Origin: Olsenella sp.
GTDB lineage: Bacteria; Actinomycetota; Coriobacteriia; Coriobacteriales; Atopobiaceae
Direction: 5' to 3'
DNA: 64,000 nt
NCBI GenBank assembly: GCA_022648325.1
Contig: JALCMG010000003.1
Location: 1-64,000, forward strand
In this document: positions 1 to 6,919 of the stretch, piece by piece
Layout of the letters: each line of letters opens with the position of its first letter
Position numbering within the stretch: position 1 is the first letter of the stretch
Translations under genes and position numbers: made by a program
Notes under the pieces: generated by a model
What the model was told of the DNA's origin: nothing
The model's database searches: none
The model's input: only the letters and a program-made list of their open reading frames with translations

Positions 1-2
1 CG

Positions 3-437
3 CACGTTCCTCTGGGCGCGGTTGTGGGCGCGACGCCAGACGGCAGGCGTGCTGGCGAACAGCTTGCGGATGGCGGCCTTTCTCCCATGGTGGGCAGGGA
101 CCAGCATGGTCCAACCGCAAGCCTGCTTTCCGTCTCCAAGCTCGACAACTTCCTCAACTCCAACGGGTCTCTTCTCAACGTCAAGTTCTCCCCTTCGACG
201 CTTGCCGGGGAGGATGGCCTCCAGAAGCTCATGGCTTACCTCCGCAGCTTCTCGAGACTCAGGATCCAGCACATCCAGTTCAATGTGGTTGACAGGAAGA
301 CCCTGGTGGATGCGCAGGAGCATCCCGAGAAGCACAAGAACCTCGTAGTGCGCGTCACGGGGTACTCGGCGCTCTTCGTCGAGCTCTCGAAGGCAATCCA
401 GGACGACATCATCAACCGCACCGAGCACGTGTTGTAG
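3..437 (+). CDS. Glycyl radical enzyme (pyruvate formate-lyase-like), C-terminal part
   Basis: Only about 145 C-terminal residues lie in the window; the reading frame is open from base 3 and the gene enters from the left. The tail carries the glycyl radical loop RVTGYSALFVELS, whose glycine hosts the stable radical, followed by the usual short helix (QDDIINRTEH). Upstream the segment GATPDGRRAGEQLADG is typical of the PFL/diol-dehydratase-like superfamily. The activase begins 15 bases after the stop. The active-site Cys region is outside the window, so the substrate cannot be read directly. The neighbouring aldolase recalls the E. coli ybiW-ybiY-fsaA arrangement, suggesting a sugar-phosphate or polyol substrate rather than pyruvate. 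The family assignment is firm; the substrate is inference. Confidence 0.9.
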   Translation, partial: HVPLGAVVGATPDGRRAGEQLADGGLSPMVGRDQHGPTASLLSVSKLDNFLNSNGSLLNVKFSPSTLAGEDGLQKLMAYLRSFSRLRIQHIQFNVVDRKTLVDAQEHPEKHKNLVVRVTGYSALFVELSKAIQDDIINRTEHVL

Positions 438-452
438 GCAGGCGAGCAACGC

Positions 453-1307
453 GTGGCTACCGCGACCATCACCAACGTCCAGCGCTTCTCCCTTCATGAC
501 GGGGGCGGGATACGCACTGTTGCCTTCGTGAAGGGCTGCCCCTTCCGCTGTCCCTGGTGCTGCAACCCGGAGAACCTCTCTCCCAAGCCCCAGGAGGTCT
601 GGCGCAAGAGCCTCTGCATCAGGTGCTCCATGCGGCCGGGGGAGTTCGCTCCGGGGGCGTGCCCCAAGAGTGCCTCAGAGTGCCCTACGGGCGCCAAGGA
701 GCTTCTGGGAGCCGAGTGCAGTGCGGAGGAGCTGGCGGAGGAGTGTCTGCGTGACTCAATCTTTTATGAGGAGTCCGGCGGTGGGGTGACGCTCTCGGGC
801 GGGGAGTGCCTCTCGTGCCAGGGGTTTGCCGAGGAGTTTTTCCAGTGCTGTAAGGAGCGTGGCATGCGCACGGCAATCGAGACCACGCTTGCCGTTCCCC
901 TTGCGGATGCAGAGAAGCTTGTTGCTGGCTGCGATCTCTTCCTTGTCGACTTCAAGATTGCCGATAGGGAACGGAGCATGGAGGTCACGGGCATCAATCC
1001 CCAGGTGCGCGACAAAAACCTCCGCAGGATTATTGGCCTTGGTGCCAAGGTGGTCGGTCGCATGCCGATAATCCCCGGCTTCACCGACAGCCGCGACAAC
1101 GTCTCCCAGAACGTGGCATGCCTGGTTGAGCTTGGCATAACGCGCGTTGACGTACTTCCCTTCCACCAGCTGGGAAAGGGCAAGTACGACGCGGCAGGAA
1201 TGGATTACGCCCTCAGGGACATGCCGCAGCTGTCCGTAGATGATATCGAATGGGTTATCCGTCTCTGCGAGTCTGCAGGGCTTCATGCGATGGCAAACGG
1301 GGGGTGA
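453..1307 (+). CDS. Glycyl radical enzyme activase (radical SAM)
   Basis: This radical SAM protein of 284 residues would install the glycyl radical on the enzyme encoded just upstream. The 4Fe-4S cluster motif CPFRCPWC is at residues 29-36 (Cys29, Cys33, Cys36), and a glycine-rich SAM-binding segment, GGGVTLSGGE, lies near residue 110. An inserted ferredoxin-like region (about residues 55-81) has Cys55, Cys58, Cys70 and Cys77. This is fewer than the eight cysteines expected for two extra clusters, so at most one auxiliary cluster is likely intact. The start is GTG. The 15-base gap from the upstream gene indicates one transcript. The protein resembles the YbiY/PflC-type activases. Confidence 0.9.
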   Translation: MATATITNVQRFSLHDGGGIRTVAFVKGCPFRCPWCCNPENLSPKPQEVWRKSLCIRCSMRPGEFAPGACPKSASECPTGAKELLGAECSAEELAEECLRDSIFYEESGGGVTLSGGECLSCQGFAEEFFQCCKERGMRTAIETTLAVPLADAEKLVAGCDLFLVDFKIADRERSMEVTGINPQVRDKNLRRIIGLGAKVVGRMPIIPGFTDSRDNVSQNVACLVELGITRVDVLPFHQLGKGKYDAAGMDYALRDMPQLSVDDIEWVIRLCESAGLHAMANGG

Positions 1308-1381
1308 GGCTTTCCGCGCAGGCTTCTCGCATAACAAATACCAGGCACAGGATGGAATCGACAACAGAAAGATGATAAACA

Positions 1382-2050
1382 ATGGAACTTTTTCTCGACA
1401 CCGCTGACGCACAGGCCGTCAAGGAGCTGAGCGAGACGCTGACCATTGCCGGCGTCACGACCAACCCCACGATCATCACGCGCTCGGGCAAGACCCTCGA
1501 GCAGGTCATCGACGAGATGTGCAAGACCCTCGCCCCCAACCAGAAGAGCTTCTTCCAGGTTGTCGCAACGGACTTCGACGGCATCCTCGAAGAGGCCCGC
1601 AGGACCTGCGCGCTGCGCGAGAACGCCTATGCCAAGGTTCCCGTCACGCCGGTTGGCCTCAAGGCCATCAAGGCCGCGAAGGCCGAGGGCCTGAACGTTC
1701 TGGCAACCGCCATCTACACTGCCGATCAGGCGTTCCTTGCGGCGATGAACGGCGCGGACTACCTTGCGCCCTACGTCAACCGCATGTGCAACTACGGCGA
1801 CGGCGTGGGCCAGGTGGCCGACCTGGTGAACATGCTCTCCACCAACGACCTGCCGTCCAAGATCTGCGCCGCATCCTTCAAGAATACCGAGCAGGTGCAT
1901 GACGTGATTTGCGTGGGCGCACAGTCCGTGACGGTTGCTCCTTCCATCGTCTGGGCGATGGTCAAGCACCCCGGCACCGGAATTGCCGTGGATGAGTTCT
2001 CCGCTGCGTGGGAGAACTCCTTTGGCCGCAGGACCATGTTTGGGGAGTAG
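1382..2050 (+). CDS. fsa: Fructose-6-phosphate aldolase / transaldolase-like (TalC/FSA family)
   Basis: The protein has 222 residues, the usual length for the short FSA subgroup of the transaldolase family. The Schiff-base lysine falls at residue 85 in AYAKVPVT, the position it has in E. coli FsaA, and the N-terminal segment TNPTII is typical. FSA enzymes reversibly cleave fructose 6-phosphate or 1-deoxy analogues to glyceraldehyde 3-phosphate and a ketone such as dihydroxyacetone or hydroxyacetone. It lies 74 bases behind the activase, on the same strand, and is followed by a strong hairpin, so the three genes probably form one unit. The aldolase would act on the product of the glycyl radical enzyme. 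Confidence 0.88.
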   Translation: MELFLDTADAQAVKELSETLTIAGVTTNPTIITRSGKTLEQVIDEMCKTLAPNQKSFFQVVATDFDGILEEARRTCALRENAYAKVPVTPVGLKAIKAAKAEGLNVLATAIYTADQAFLAAMNGADYLAPYVNRMCNYGDGVGQVADLVNMLSTNDLPSKICAASFKNTEQVHDVICVGAQSVTVAPSIVWAMVKHPGTGIAVDEFSAAWENSFGRRTMFGE

Positions 2051-2091
2051 CTGGGTCGAGTTGGTAACGCTATAGGCTCGCTTCTACCTGA

Positions 2092-2139
2092 TTGGATTCC
2101 CCGCTCGTATCGTTGGTGATGAACGAGCGGGGAATCCAA
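2092..2139 (+). terminator. Hairpin terminator after the aldolase gene
   Basis: A perfect 17-bp stem (2092-2108 paired with 2123-2139) with a 14-base loop is followed by a short T-rich stretch (gtttctgt). It begins about 40 bases after the aldolase stop and ends about 23 bases before the next start codon. It should separate the fermentation cassette from the GNAT gene. Confidence 0.75.
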
Positions 2140-2162
2140 GTTTCTGTGAGTGAGGAGTAATC

Positions 2163-2669
2163 ATGCTTATACGTCCTGCGGCACTGACAGACCTCGACGG
2201 CGCCCTTGCGGTCTACAAGAGCGCACGCGCATTCATGCGAGAAGCCGGCAACCCCGACCAGTGGGGAGACGGCTTCCCGCCGCGCGAGCTGGTGGAGCAG
2301 GACATCGCTGCGGGCGTCCTGCGCGTTTGCATGGGCGAGAACGACGGCGTCCTTGGCTGCTTCGCGTTCCTCCCCGGGCCGGAGCCTGACTACGCGCGCA
2401 TCTACGAGGGCGCCTGGCCAAACGACGAGCCGTATGACGTGGTTCACCGCTTCGCGGTGCTGCGCCAGGGCCAGGGTGTTGGCGGCGCGATGCTCGACTG
2501 GGCGCTCGAGCATGGGCGCAACCTTCGCGTGGACACCTACCGCGACAACAGGCCCATACAGGGCCTTCTCGCCAGCAGGGGCTTCTCGTGTACTGCGGCG
2601 TCATCAAACTGGGCCGCAACGGCGACGAGCGCCTGGCCTACGCCCACGCGTGACCGCGATTGCCTGTAG
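2163..2669 (+). CDS. GNAT-family N-acetyltransferase, C-terminus probably frameshifted
   Basis: Residues 1 to about 142 read as a GNAT acetyltransferase: the acetyl-CoA binding region QGQGVGGAMLDWALEHG, then a late strand and helix with DTYRDNRPIQGLLASRGF. After GF the frame becomes low-complexity. A second frame from base 2588 reads VYCGVIKLGRNGDERLAYA and stops at 2651-2653, which is how these proteins normally end. The two frames join if a 'tc' dinucleotide near 2584-2587 is removed, so a 2-bp insertion is likely. The substrate is unknown. The start has the ribosome site gtgaggagtaatc. This is either a recent pseudogene or a sequencing error. Confidence 0.75.
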   Translation: MLIRPAALTDLDGALAVYKSARAFMREAGNPDQWGDGFPPRELVEQDIAAGVLRVCMGENDGVLGCFAFLPGPEPDYARIYEGAWPNDEPYDVVHRFAVLRQGQGVGGAMLDWALEHGRNLRVDTYRDNRPIQGLLASRGFSCTAASSNWAATATSAWPTPTRDRDCL

Positions 2670-2685
2670 GCCAACGCAGGCTCTG

Positions 2686-2838
2686 GCTGCTCGTTCTTTA
2701 GCGGTTTTTGAGAAGTTGGCCCGACGTTTCCGCAGGTCGCGAGAACTGCCATTCTCAAATTCCGATAAAGAACGAGAGGGGCTAGGACATCGATTGCAAG
2801 ATTTTTGTCTTGGTTGCTAATCGCCAACGTCCCTCTCG
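2686..2838. other. Structured intergenic region with two competing stems
   Basis: Between the GNAT gene and the insertion sequence no reading frame is convincing, but there are two good stems. Bases 2690-2700 (ctcgttcttta) pair perfectly with 2766-2776, and 2773-2780 (cgagaggg) pair perfectly with 2831-2838. The two pairings share 2773-2776, so they exclude each other. This may be an RNA switch, or repeat remnants beside the mobile element. Confidence 0.4.
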
Positions 2839-2883
2839 ACTATGGCGCGCTATTTTGGCGGTTAGGATCTTTCCGAACGGTTC

Positions 2884-2898
2884 ATATGTCCATCAGCC
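2884..2898 (+). repeat. IS inverted repeat, transposase 3' side
   Basis: The sequence atatgtccatcagcc is a perfect reverse complement of 4435-4449. True element ends in IS1111-type elements lie a few bases outside these repeats, so the exact boundary is uncertain. Confidence 0.85.
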
Positions 2899-3200
2899 TG
2901 TCAATCGGCAAAGTCCCCCCGGGTCCGGCTAGCTGGGCCGGACCCGGAGCTGACGGGCGCGCCTGGGCGGCGGGAAGGCCGTGCCGCCCCGCGGGGGGCG
3001 GCCCACGCCACCAGTCTCGCATCCGCGGATGCGGTCTCCCGCCCGCACCAAGACGCTTCGATCGGGAGGGTCGCCCTGGGCCAGCGCCCACTCTAGGGAC
3101 CGCGCATGCGCGGTCGCCCGCGCGCGCAAACCGTTCCCCCGGATCTCCTCCCCGCGCCGCCCCCGGGCCGCCCGGGGCGCGCCCGCCGTATGCCCGCGCC
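2899..3200 (-). ncRNA. Candidate guide RNA (seek/bridge RNA) region of the IS element
   Basis: About 300 GC-rich bases downstream of the transposase contain no plausible protein but several strong hairpins. These are a 9-bp stem at 2921-2929/2937-2945 (gggtccggc), a 16-bp palindrome at 3018-3033 and an 18-bp perfect palindrome at 3098-3115 (gaccgcgcatgcgcggtc). In IS1111-type elements this interval is known to encode a small RNA that directs target choice. The RNA is inferred from position and structure only; no guide loop matching the flanks was identified. Confidence 0.4.
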
Positions 3201-3202
3201 GC

Positions 3203-4353
3203 CTACCCGAGCGACGCCTGGACCGCGAGCCCCACCTGCCAGACCCAGCAGGCCTCCTCGGCGACGACCGCCACGCGCGCCTTGTCCGGCGCCTTGCCGG
3301 CCCCCGCCAGCGCCCCGTAGCGGGCGAGCAGGCGCCTGTGCCCCTCCTCGCGACCTCCCGGGCCTCCGGGACGGGCCCCTGCCCCCTCCTCAGCGGCTTC
3401 TCGGGCGTCCTGCGCAGCGCGATCGGCGCGGTCCCCTCGACGAGGGCCCTGAGCAGCGCCGCCGGGCCGGCCTCCGTGATCGGCCCGCGCGGGGACGGCT
3501 CGCCGCTGGAGCGCCCCGACGGCACCGCGCCGAGCCAGCCCCCCACCCTGCCGCCGCTCCGGAAGCGGGAGAAGTCGTCGAACTCGGCCGCGGCGAGCAG
3601 CGCGGTCTCGGGCCCGATCCCCAGCAGGCAGGATACGGAGTCGACGTAGGGCCTCCAGCGCGGCTCGGCCCCGAGCGCGAGCGCCCTGCCCCTGAGCCCG
3701 GCGGCGTACGCCGCGCGGGCGCCCACGCGCTCCCTGAGGCCGGCGGGGAGGGCGGCGTCCCCGGGGCACGGCGAGGCCGCGCACTCGGCGAGCCACCCCC
3801 CGTAGGCCCTCCCCCAGGTCGCCCGCAGGCTCCCGGACGGGGTCCTCTGGGACCAGGCCTCGCCCCTGCCGAGGGGGAACGACGCGACCGCCTGCCTGGC
3901 GGCCGCGGCGTCGGCGACCGACGCCCTCCAGAGCCTGCGGAGGTCGCGGGCGCGCTCGGCCTCCTCGCTCGGCACCCAGCTCCGGGAGACCCGCGCGAAG
4001 GGGCTGCAGATGTCGCCCGGCAGCGCCCTGGCGTCGCCCGCGTCGGTCTTCCCGAGCCTCTCGCCGCTAGAGCGGGCGAGGGAGGAGGCCGCGGCGACGC
4101 CGCAGTCGAGGCCCATCGCCCTGAGGTCCCGGCAGAGCCTGAACTTGGTGGGGCCGGACTCGCAGGCGCAGAGGGTTCTCCCGGAGGTGTGCCCCCGCGC
4201 CCACTCGGCGACGTCGGCCGCGCCCGGGCAGCCGGAGGGGCGGCCGAGGGCGTGCTCCCCGGTCGCGGAGTCGAGGGTGGCGATGGCGATCGGCCTGGCG
4301 TGCACGTCCATCGCGCAGAAGCTGTCGTAGTCGCGGGCGCTGAACTTGTCCAT
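3203..4353 (-). pseudogene. IS110/IS1111-family transposase, frameshifted
   Basis: The N-terminal RuvC-like DEDD domain is visible with Asp16 (CAMDVHAR), Glu65 (LCACESGPTK) and Asp104/Asp107 (KTDAGDAR). The C-terminal Tnp_20 domain follows (LLGIGPETALLAAAEFDDF) with the serine motif SGRSSGE. Up to about base 3350 one frame is coherent. The expected ending (HRRLLARYGALAGAGKAP, then KARVAVVAEEACWVWQ) is found in another frame, stopping at 3203. Left uncorrected, the first frame runs on as arginine-rich nonsense to 2929. Joined, the protein is about 383 residues, normal for the family. Programmed frameshifting is not usual in IS110, so decay or a sequencing error in this GC-rich DNA is more likely. 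Confidence 0.8.
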
Positions 4354-4434
4354 CAGGGCTCCTCTCGTCTCGGCCGTCGCCGGCCCGGCTGGTAACCCCA
4401 GCGTACCCCGGGGCGAGGGGGGCTCCGGGTCAGC

Positions 4435-4449
4435 GGCTGATGGACATAT
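4435..4449 (-). repeat. IS inverted repeat, transposase 5' side
   Basis: The sequence ggctgatggacatat matches the reverse complement of 2884-2898 over all 15 bases. It lies about 80 bases upstream of the transposase start. Confidence 0.85.
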
Positions 4450-4512
4450 CGTCTAGAACGGCTTAAACGGCAAAATCCCGCGCCATGTAGGAATGCCGCG
4501 AACCCTAAACGA

Positions 4513-4716
4513 CTAGCCTCGCCCAAAGCGCCTTTTCCGCTCCTCGCCGAGAAGCTCCCTATCCGAGATTGATGCATCCCAAGCGGGCTCGTCCGCTGTT
4601 GATTCAATGCTCTGCGTGAGCGCCTCGAGCGCTTTGACACGCTTTCTCTGCTCGTCGGCAGGCGCGCTAAGGTTCTCTTCTTCATGGACCCAAACGGGCG
4701 TCAGCGTTTTTGACAT
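4513..4716 (-). CDS. Small acidic/basic hypothetical protein, possibly an orphan antitoxin
   Basis: The protein has 67 residues and a good ribosome site (aaggagcagcc) seven bases before ATG. The N-terminus is acidic and the C-terminus (DRELLGEERKRRFGRG) is charged and helical, as in the toxin-binding tail of many small antitoxins. No family was recognised. Downstream on the same strand, where a toxin gene would be expected, the insertion sequence begins about 64 bases after the stop, so a partner could have been displaced or lost. The antitoxin reading is a guess; that the frame is translated is more likely. Confidence 0.5.
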   Translation of the reverse strand: MSKTLTPVWVHEEENLSAPADEQRKRVKALEALTQSIESTADEPAWDASISDRELLGEERKRRFGRG

Positions 4717-4869
4717 GGCTGCTCCTTAGGATGGGGCTACAGGATACAAGATTGTGGCCACTTCCAGAAGCGCACTCCCAAAGAGGCGGACTGGTCTACA
4801 CCGCGCCTCTCCCCAATCGTTTTCCATGTGATACTAGTGCCATGGCATTTGAGTTGGGAGGCTACCACC

Positions 4870-5457
4870 ATGAGCGTGATCGAGTACCTACCCCTTGAGA
4901 CAGAGCGGCTCTTGCTGCGCCGCTACACGCTTGCAGATGCGCCCGCCATCTACCGCATCAACTCCAGTGAGGAGGTCACGCGGTACCTGCCCTTTGGGCC
5001 AATGATGTCCGAGGAGGACGCAAAAGGCCAGCTGGAGCGCTTCTTCCTTCCCGCATACGAGCGGGCAGATTCGGGACAGAGAGGACCCGGCGGCCTGCCG
5101 CTTGACCTCAAGTTTGCCGCATGCCTCAAGGACACCGGAGAGCTTGTGGGAATGGTCTTCGTCGAGACGTCCGACGGCTCGTGCGAGCTGGGGTACACGG
5201 TTGACCCCCGCTGGTGGGGGAGGGGCATTGCAACCGAGATGTGCCAGGCCGTGGTCGACCTGGCACGCAGGCTGGGCCTTACTCGCCTTACCGCCACGGT
5301 CGATGTGCGCAACACGGCGAGCGAGCGCGTGCTTGCTCACATAGGAATGAAACCTCGCCGCCCTGCCGAAGGTATCTGGCAGGGCGGCGAGAAGAACGGA
5401 TGCCGCTTGTGGGAGCTTGAGCTTGCGCCTAGTGGTGGAACAGCCTCAGCCCCGTGA
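4870..5457 (+). CDS. GNAT acetyltransferase of the RimJ/RimL type
   Basis: The 195-residue protein begins with the typical ETERLLLRRYTLADAPAIY segment of GNAT enzymes related to ribosomal-protein N-acetyltransferases. The acetyl-CoA loop is WWGRGIATEMCQAVVDLA and the end strand follows TVDVRNTASERVLAHIGM. The substrate (protein N-terminus, antibiotic or small amine) cannot be told from sequence. The start at 4870 was chosen because gggagg lies nine bases upstream; an in-frame ATG at 4828 lacks such a site. The 3' end overlaps the convergently transcribed AICAR transformylase gene by 29 bases. Confidence 0.85.
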   Translation: MSVIEYLPLETERLLLRRYTLADAPAIYRINSSEEVTRYLPFGPMMSEEDAKGQLERFFLPAYERADSGQRGPGGLPLDLKFAACLKDTGELVGMVFVETSDGSCELGYTVDPRWWGRGIATEMCQAVVDLARRLGLTRLTATVDVRNTASERVLAHIGMKPRRPAEGIWQGGEKNGCRLWELELAPSGGTASAP

Positions 5458-6607
5458 AGCACATCGCCATGCCGTAGCGGTCGGCGACCTCGATCACATT
5501 GTCGTCACGGATGGAGCCGCCGGGCTCCGCCACATAGGTCACGCCGGAGCGATGGGCGCGCTCGATGTTGTCGCCAAAGGGGAAGAAGGCGTCGGAGCCC
5601 AGGGTGACGCCCGTCTGCTGGGCCAGCCACTCGCGCTTCTCGTCCGCGCCCAGTACCTCGGGCTTCTCGGCAAAGACGCGCTGCCAGGCGCCGTCGGCAA
5701 GGACGCCGTCGTGCTCGTTCGAGATGTAGAGGTCGATGGCGTTGTCGCGGTCCGGACGGTGGATACCGTCAACAAAGTGCAGGCCAAGCACCTTGGGATG
5801 GCGACGCAGCCACCAGGTGTCGGCCTTGCTGCCGGCAAGGCGCGTGCAGTGAATGCGGCTCTGCTGGCCGGCGCCCACGCCAATGGCCTGGCCGTTCTTC
5901 ACATAGCACACGGAGTTTGACTGCGTGTACTTAAGGGTAATGAGGCTCACGATCATGTCGATCTTGGCTGCCTCGGGGATGTCCTTGTTCTTGGTCACCA
6001 CGTTGCCGAGAAGGTCGCGGTCAATCTTCGAGAAGTTGTGCCCCTGCTCGAAGGTGATGCCAAAGACGTCCTTGTGCTCGACGGCGGGGCAGACGTAGTT
6101 GGGATCGATCTGGACCACGTTGTACTTGCCGTGCTTCTTGGAGCGCAGGATTTCGAGCGCCTCCGGAGTGTAGCTCGGCGCAATGATGCCGTCCGAGACC
6201 TCGTGCTTGAGGTAGAGGGCGGTATGCTCGTCGCAGGTATCCGAGAGGGCCGCCCAGTCGCCAAAGGAGCTCATGCGGTCTGCCCCGCGCGCGCGGATGT
6301 AGGCGCAGGCAATGGGAGTGAGCTCGCCCTCGTCATCAACGAAGAAGGCCTTCTTGTCCTCCTCGGAGAGGGGCGTCCCCACGGCGGCGCCTGCAGGCGA
6401 GACGTGCTTGAACGACGCGGCTGAGGGCATGCCGGTTGCCTCGCGCAGCTCGTGCACGAGCTGCCAGGAGTTGAGGGCGTCGAGAAAGTTGATGTAGCCC
6501 GGCGTGCCGGAAAGCACTGTCACGGGCAGCTCGGAGCCATCCGCCATGAAGATGCGTGCAGGCTTCTGGTTGGGATTGCAGCCGTACTTGAGTTCAAGCG
6601 AGTTCAT
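5429..6607 (-). CDS. purH: Stand-alone AICAR transformylase (phosphoribosylaminoimidazolecarboxamide formyltransferase)
   Basis: The protein has 392 residues and corresponds to the transformylase half of PurH; the N-terminal MGS-like IMP cyclohydrolase domain is absent. The catalytic KHVSPAGAAVG segment is near residues 67-77, and the family block GDWAALSD, the segment NGQAIGVGAGQQSR and the ending SIRDDNVIEVADRYGMAMCFTG are all present. It transfers a formyl group from 10-formyl-THF to AICAR, the ninth step of purine synthesis. The missing cyclohydrolase is supplied by the PurO-type gene 0.3 kb upstream on the same strand. The intervening DNA is full of hairpins. The 3' end overlaps the convergent GNAT gene. 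Confidence 0.92.
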   Translation of the reverse strand: MNSLELKYGCNPNQKPARIFMADGSELPVTVLSGTPGYINFLDALNSWQLVHELREATGMPSAASFKHVSPAGAAVGTPLSEEDKKAFFVDDEGELTPIACAYIRARGADRMSSFGDWAALSDTCDEHTALYLKHEVSDGIIAPSYTPEALEILRSKKHGKYNVVQIDPNYVCPAVEHKDVFGITFEQGHNFSKIDRDLLGNVVTKNKDIPEAAKIDMIVSLITLKYTQSNSVCYVKNGQAIGVGAGQQSRIHCTRLAGSKADTWWLRRHPKVLGLHFVDGIHRPDRDNAIDLYISNEHDGVLADGAWQRVFAEKPEVLGADEKREWLAQQTGVTLGSDAFFPFGDNIERAHRSGVTYVAEPGGSIRDDNVIEVADRYGMAMCFTGLRLFHH

Positions 6608-6628
6608 ACGTTTCCTTTCCTGTGCTGT

Positions 6629-6697
6629 GCCTTTGCCTCTTTGCCTGTGGACTCAAACAGCGCTTCGCGAACTCGCCGCAGGCAAAGAGGCAAAGGC
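6629..6697 (-). repeat. Conserved-loop hairpin element E3
   Basis: A perfect 19-bp inverted repeat (6629-6647 with 6679-6697, gcctttgcctctttgcctg) closes a 31-base loop. Read on the minus strand, the loop contains gagttcgcgaagcgctg then tttgag. This core is shared, with internal deletions, by elements E1 and E2. It lies 22 bases upstream of the purH start. Confidence 0.6.
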
Positions 6698-6807
6698 CAG
6701 CGGAGAAGAACGACAAGTCTTGACGTAGTACGGCTGCAAGACCATCAGCCGTGACACGCAAGCAAACCAAAAAAGAGCTGCAACTACGTCAGGGGGTGGA
6801 GGCGACA

Positions 6808-6919
6808 AGGGGTGCGGGAGCGAACGGCACCATGTGCAAGCCGAGTTCCGCAGCAACGCGAAGCGTGGCGAGGACTGTTTGAGGCGGGCACATGGTGCCG
6901 CCCGCTCCCACCCGCACCC
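6808..6919 (+). repeat. Conserved-loop hairpin element E2
   Basis: The inner stem is a perfect 13-bp repeat (6825-6837 with 6888-6900, cggcaccatgtgc). The outer stem pairs ggggtgcgggagcg with a near-perfect complement that ends at the purO stop, apart from a four-base insertion. The loop (6838-6887) contains gagttccgcagc, cgcgaagcg and ctgtttgag in order, the same series as in E1 and E3. Confidence 0.6.

Larger units (their letters stand above)
2884..4449 (-). mobile_element. IS110-family (IS1111-like) insertion sequence
   Basis: The element of about 1.57 kb is bounded by a perfect 15-bp inverted repeat (2884-2898 and 4435-4449; sequence atatgtccatcagcc). Inside is one transposase gene on the minus strand, about 80 bases from the right repeat, leaving about 305 non-coding bases between the gene's 3' end and the left repeat. 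Classical IS110 elements lack inverted repeats, while the IS1111 subgroup carries short subterminal ones and keeps its long non-coding segment downstream of the transposase. This element fits that pattern. Its GC content is clearly higher than that of the surroundings. The transposase is frameshifted, so the copy is probably inactive. Confidence 0.82.
6608..6919. other. Gene-free, hairpin-rich spacer between purO and purH
   Basis: No coding frame is convincing in these 312 bases. They hold three dyads: conserved element E3 (6629-6697), a 9-bp inverted repeat (6721-6729 with 6783-6791, tgacgtagt) enclosing a 7-bp hairpin (acggctg/cagccgt), and conserved element E2 (about 6808-6919). E2 starts directly at the purO stop codon. 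The spacer therefore separates two genes of one pathway by several potential terminators or RNA structures. Confidence 0.6.

Noticed and set aside
3106-4395. A 429-codon plus-strand frame across the insertion sequence
   Set aside because: Its composition (Pro/Arg/Gly/Ala only) and position opposite the transposase show it is a shadow of GC-rich coding DNA.
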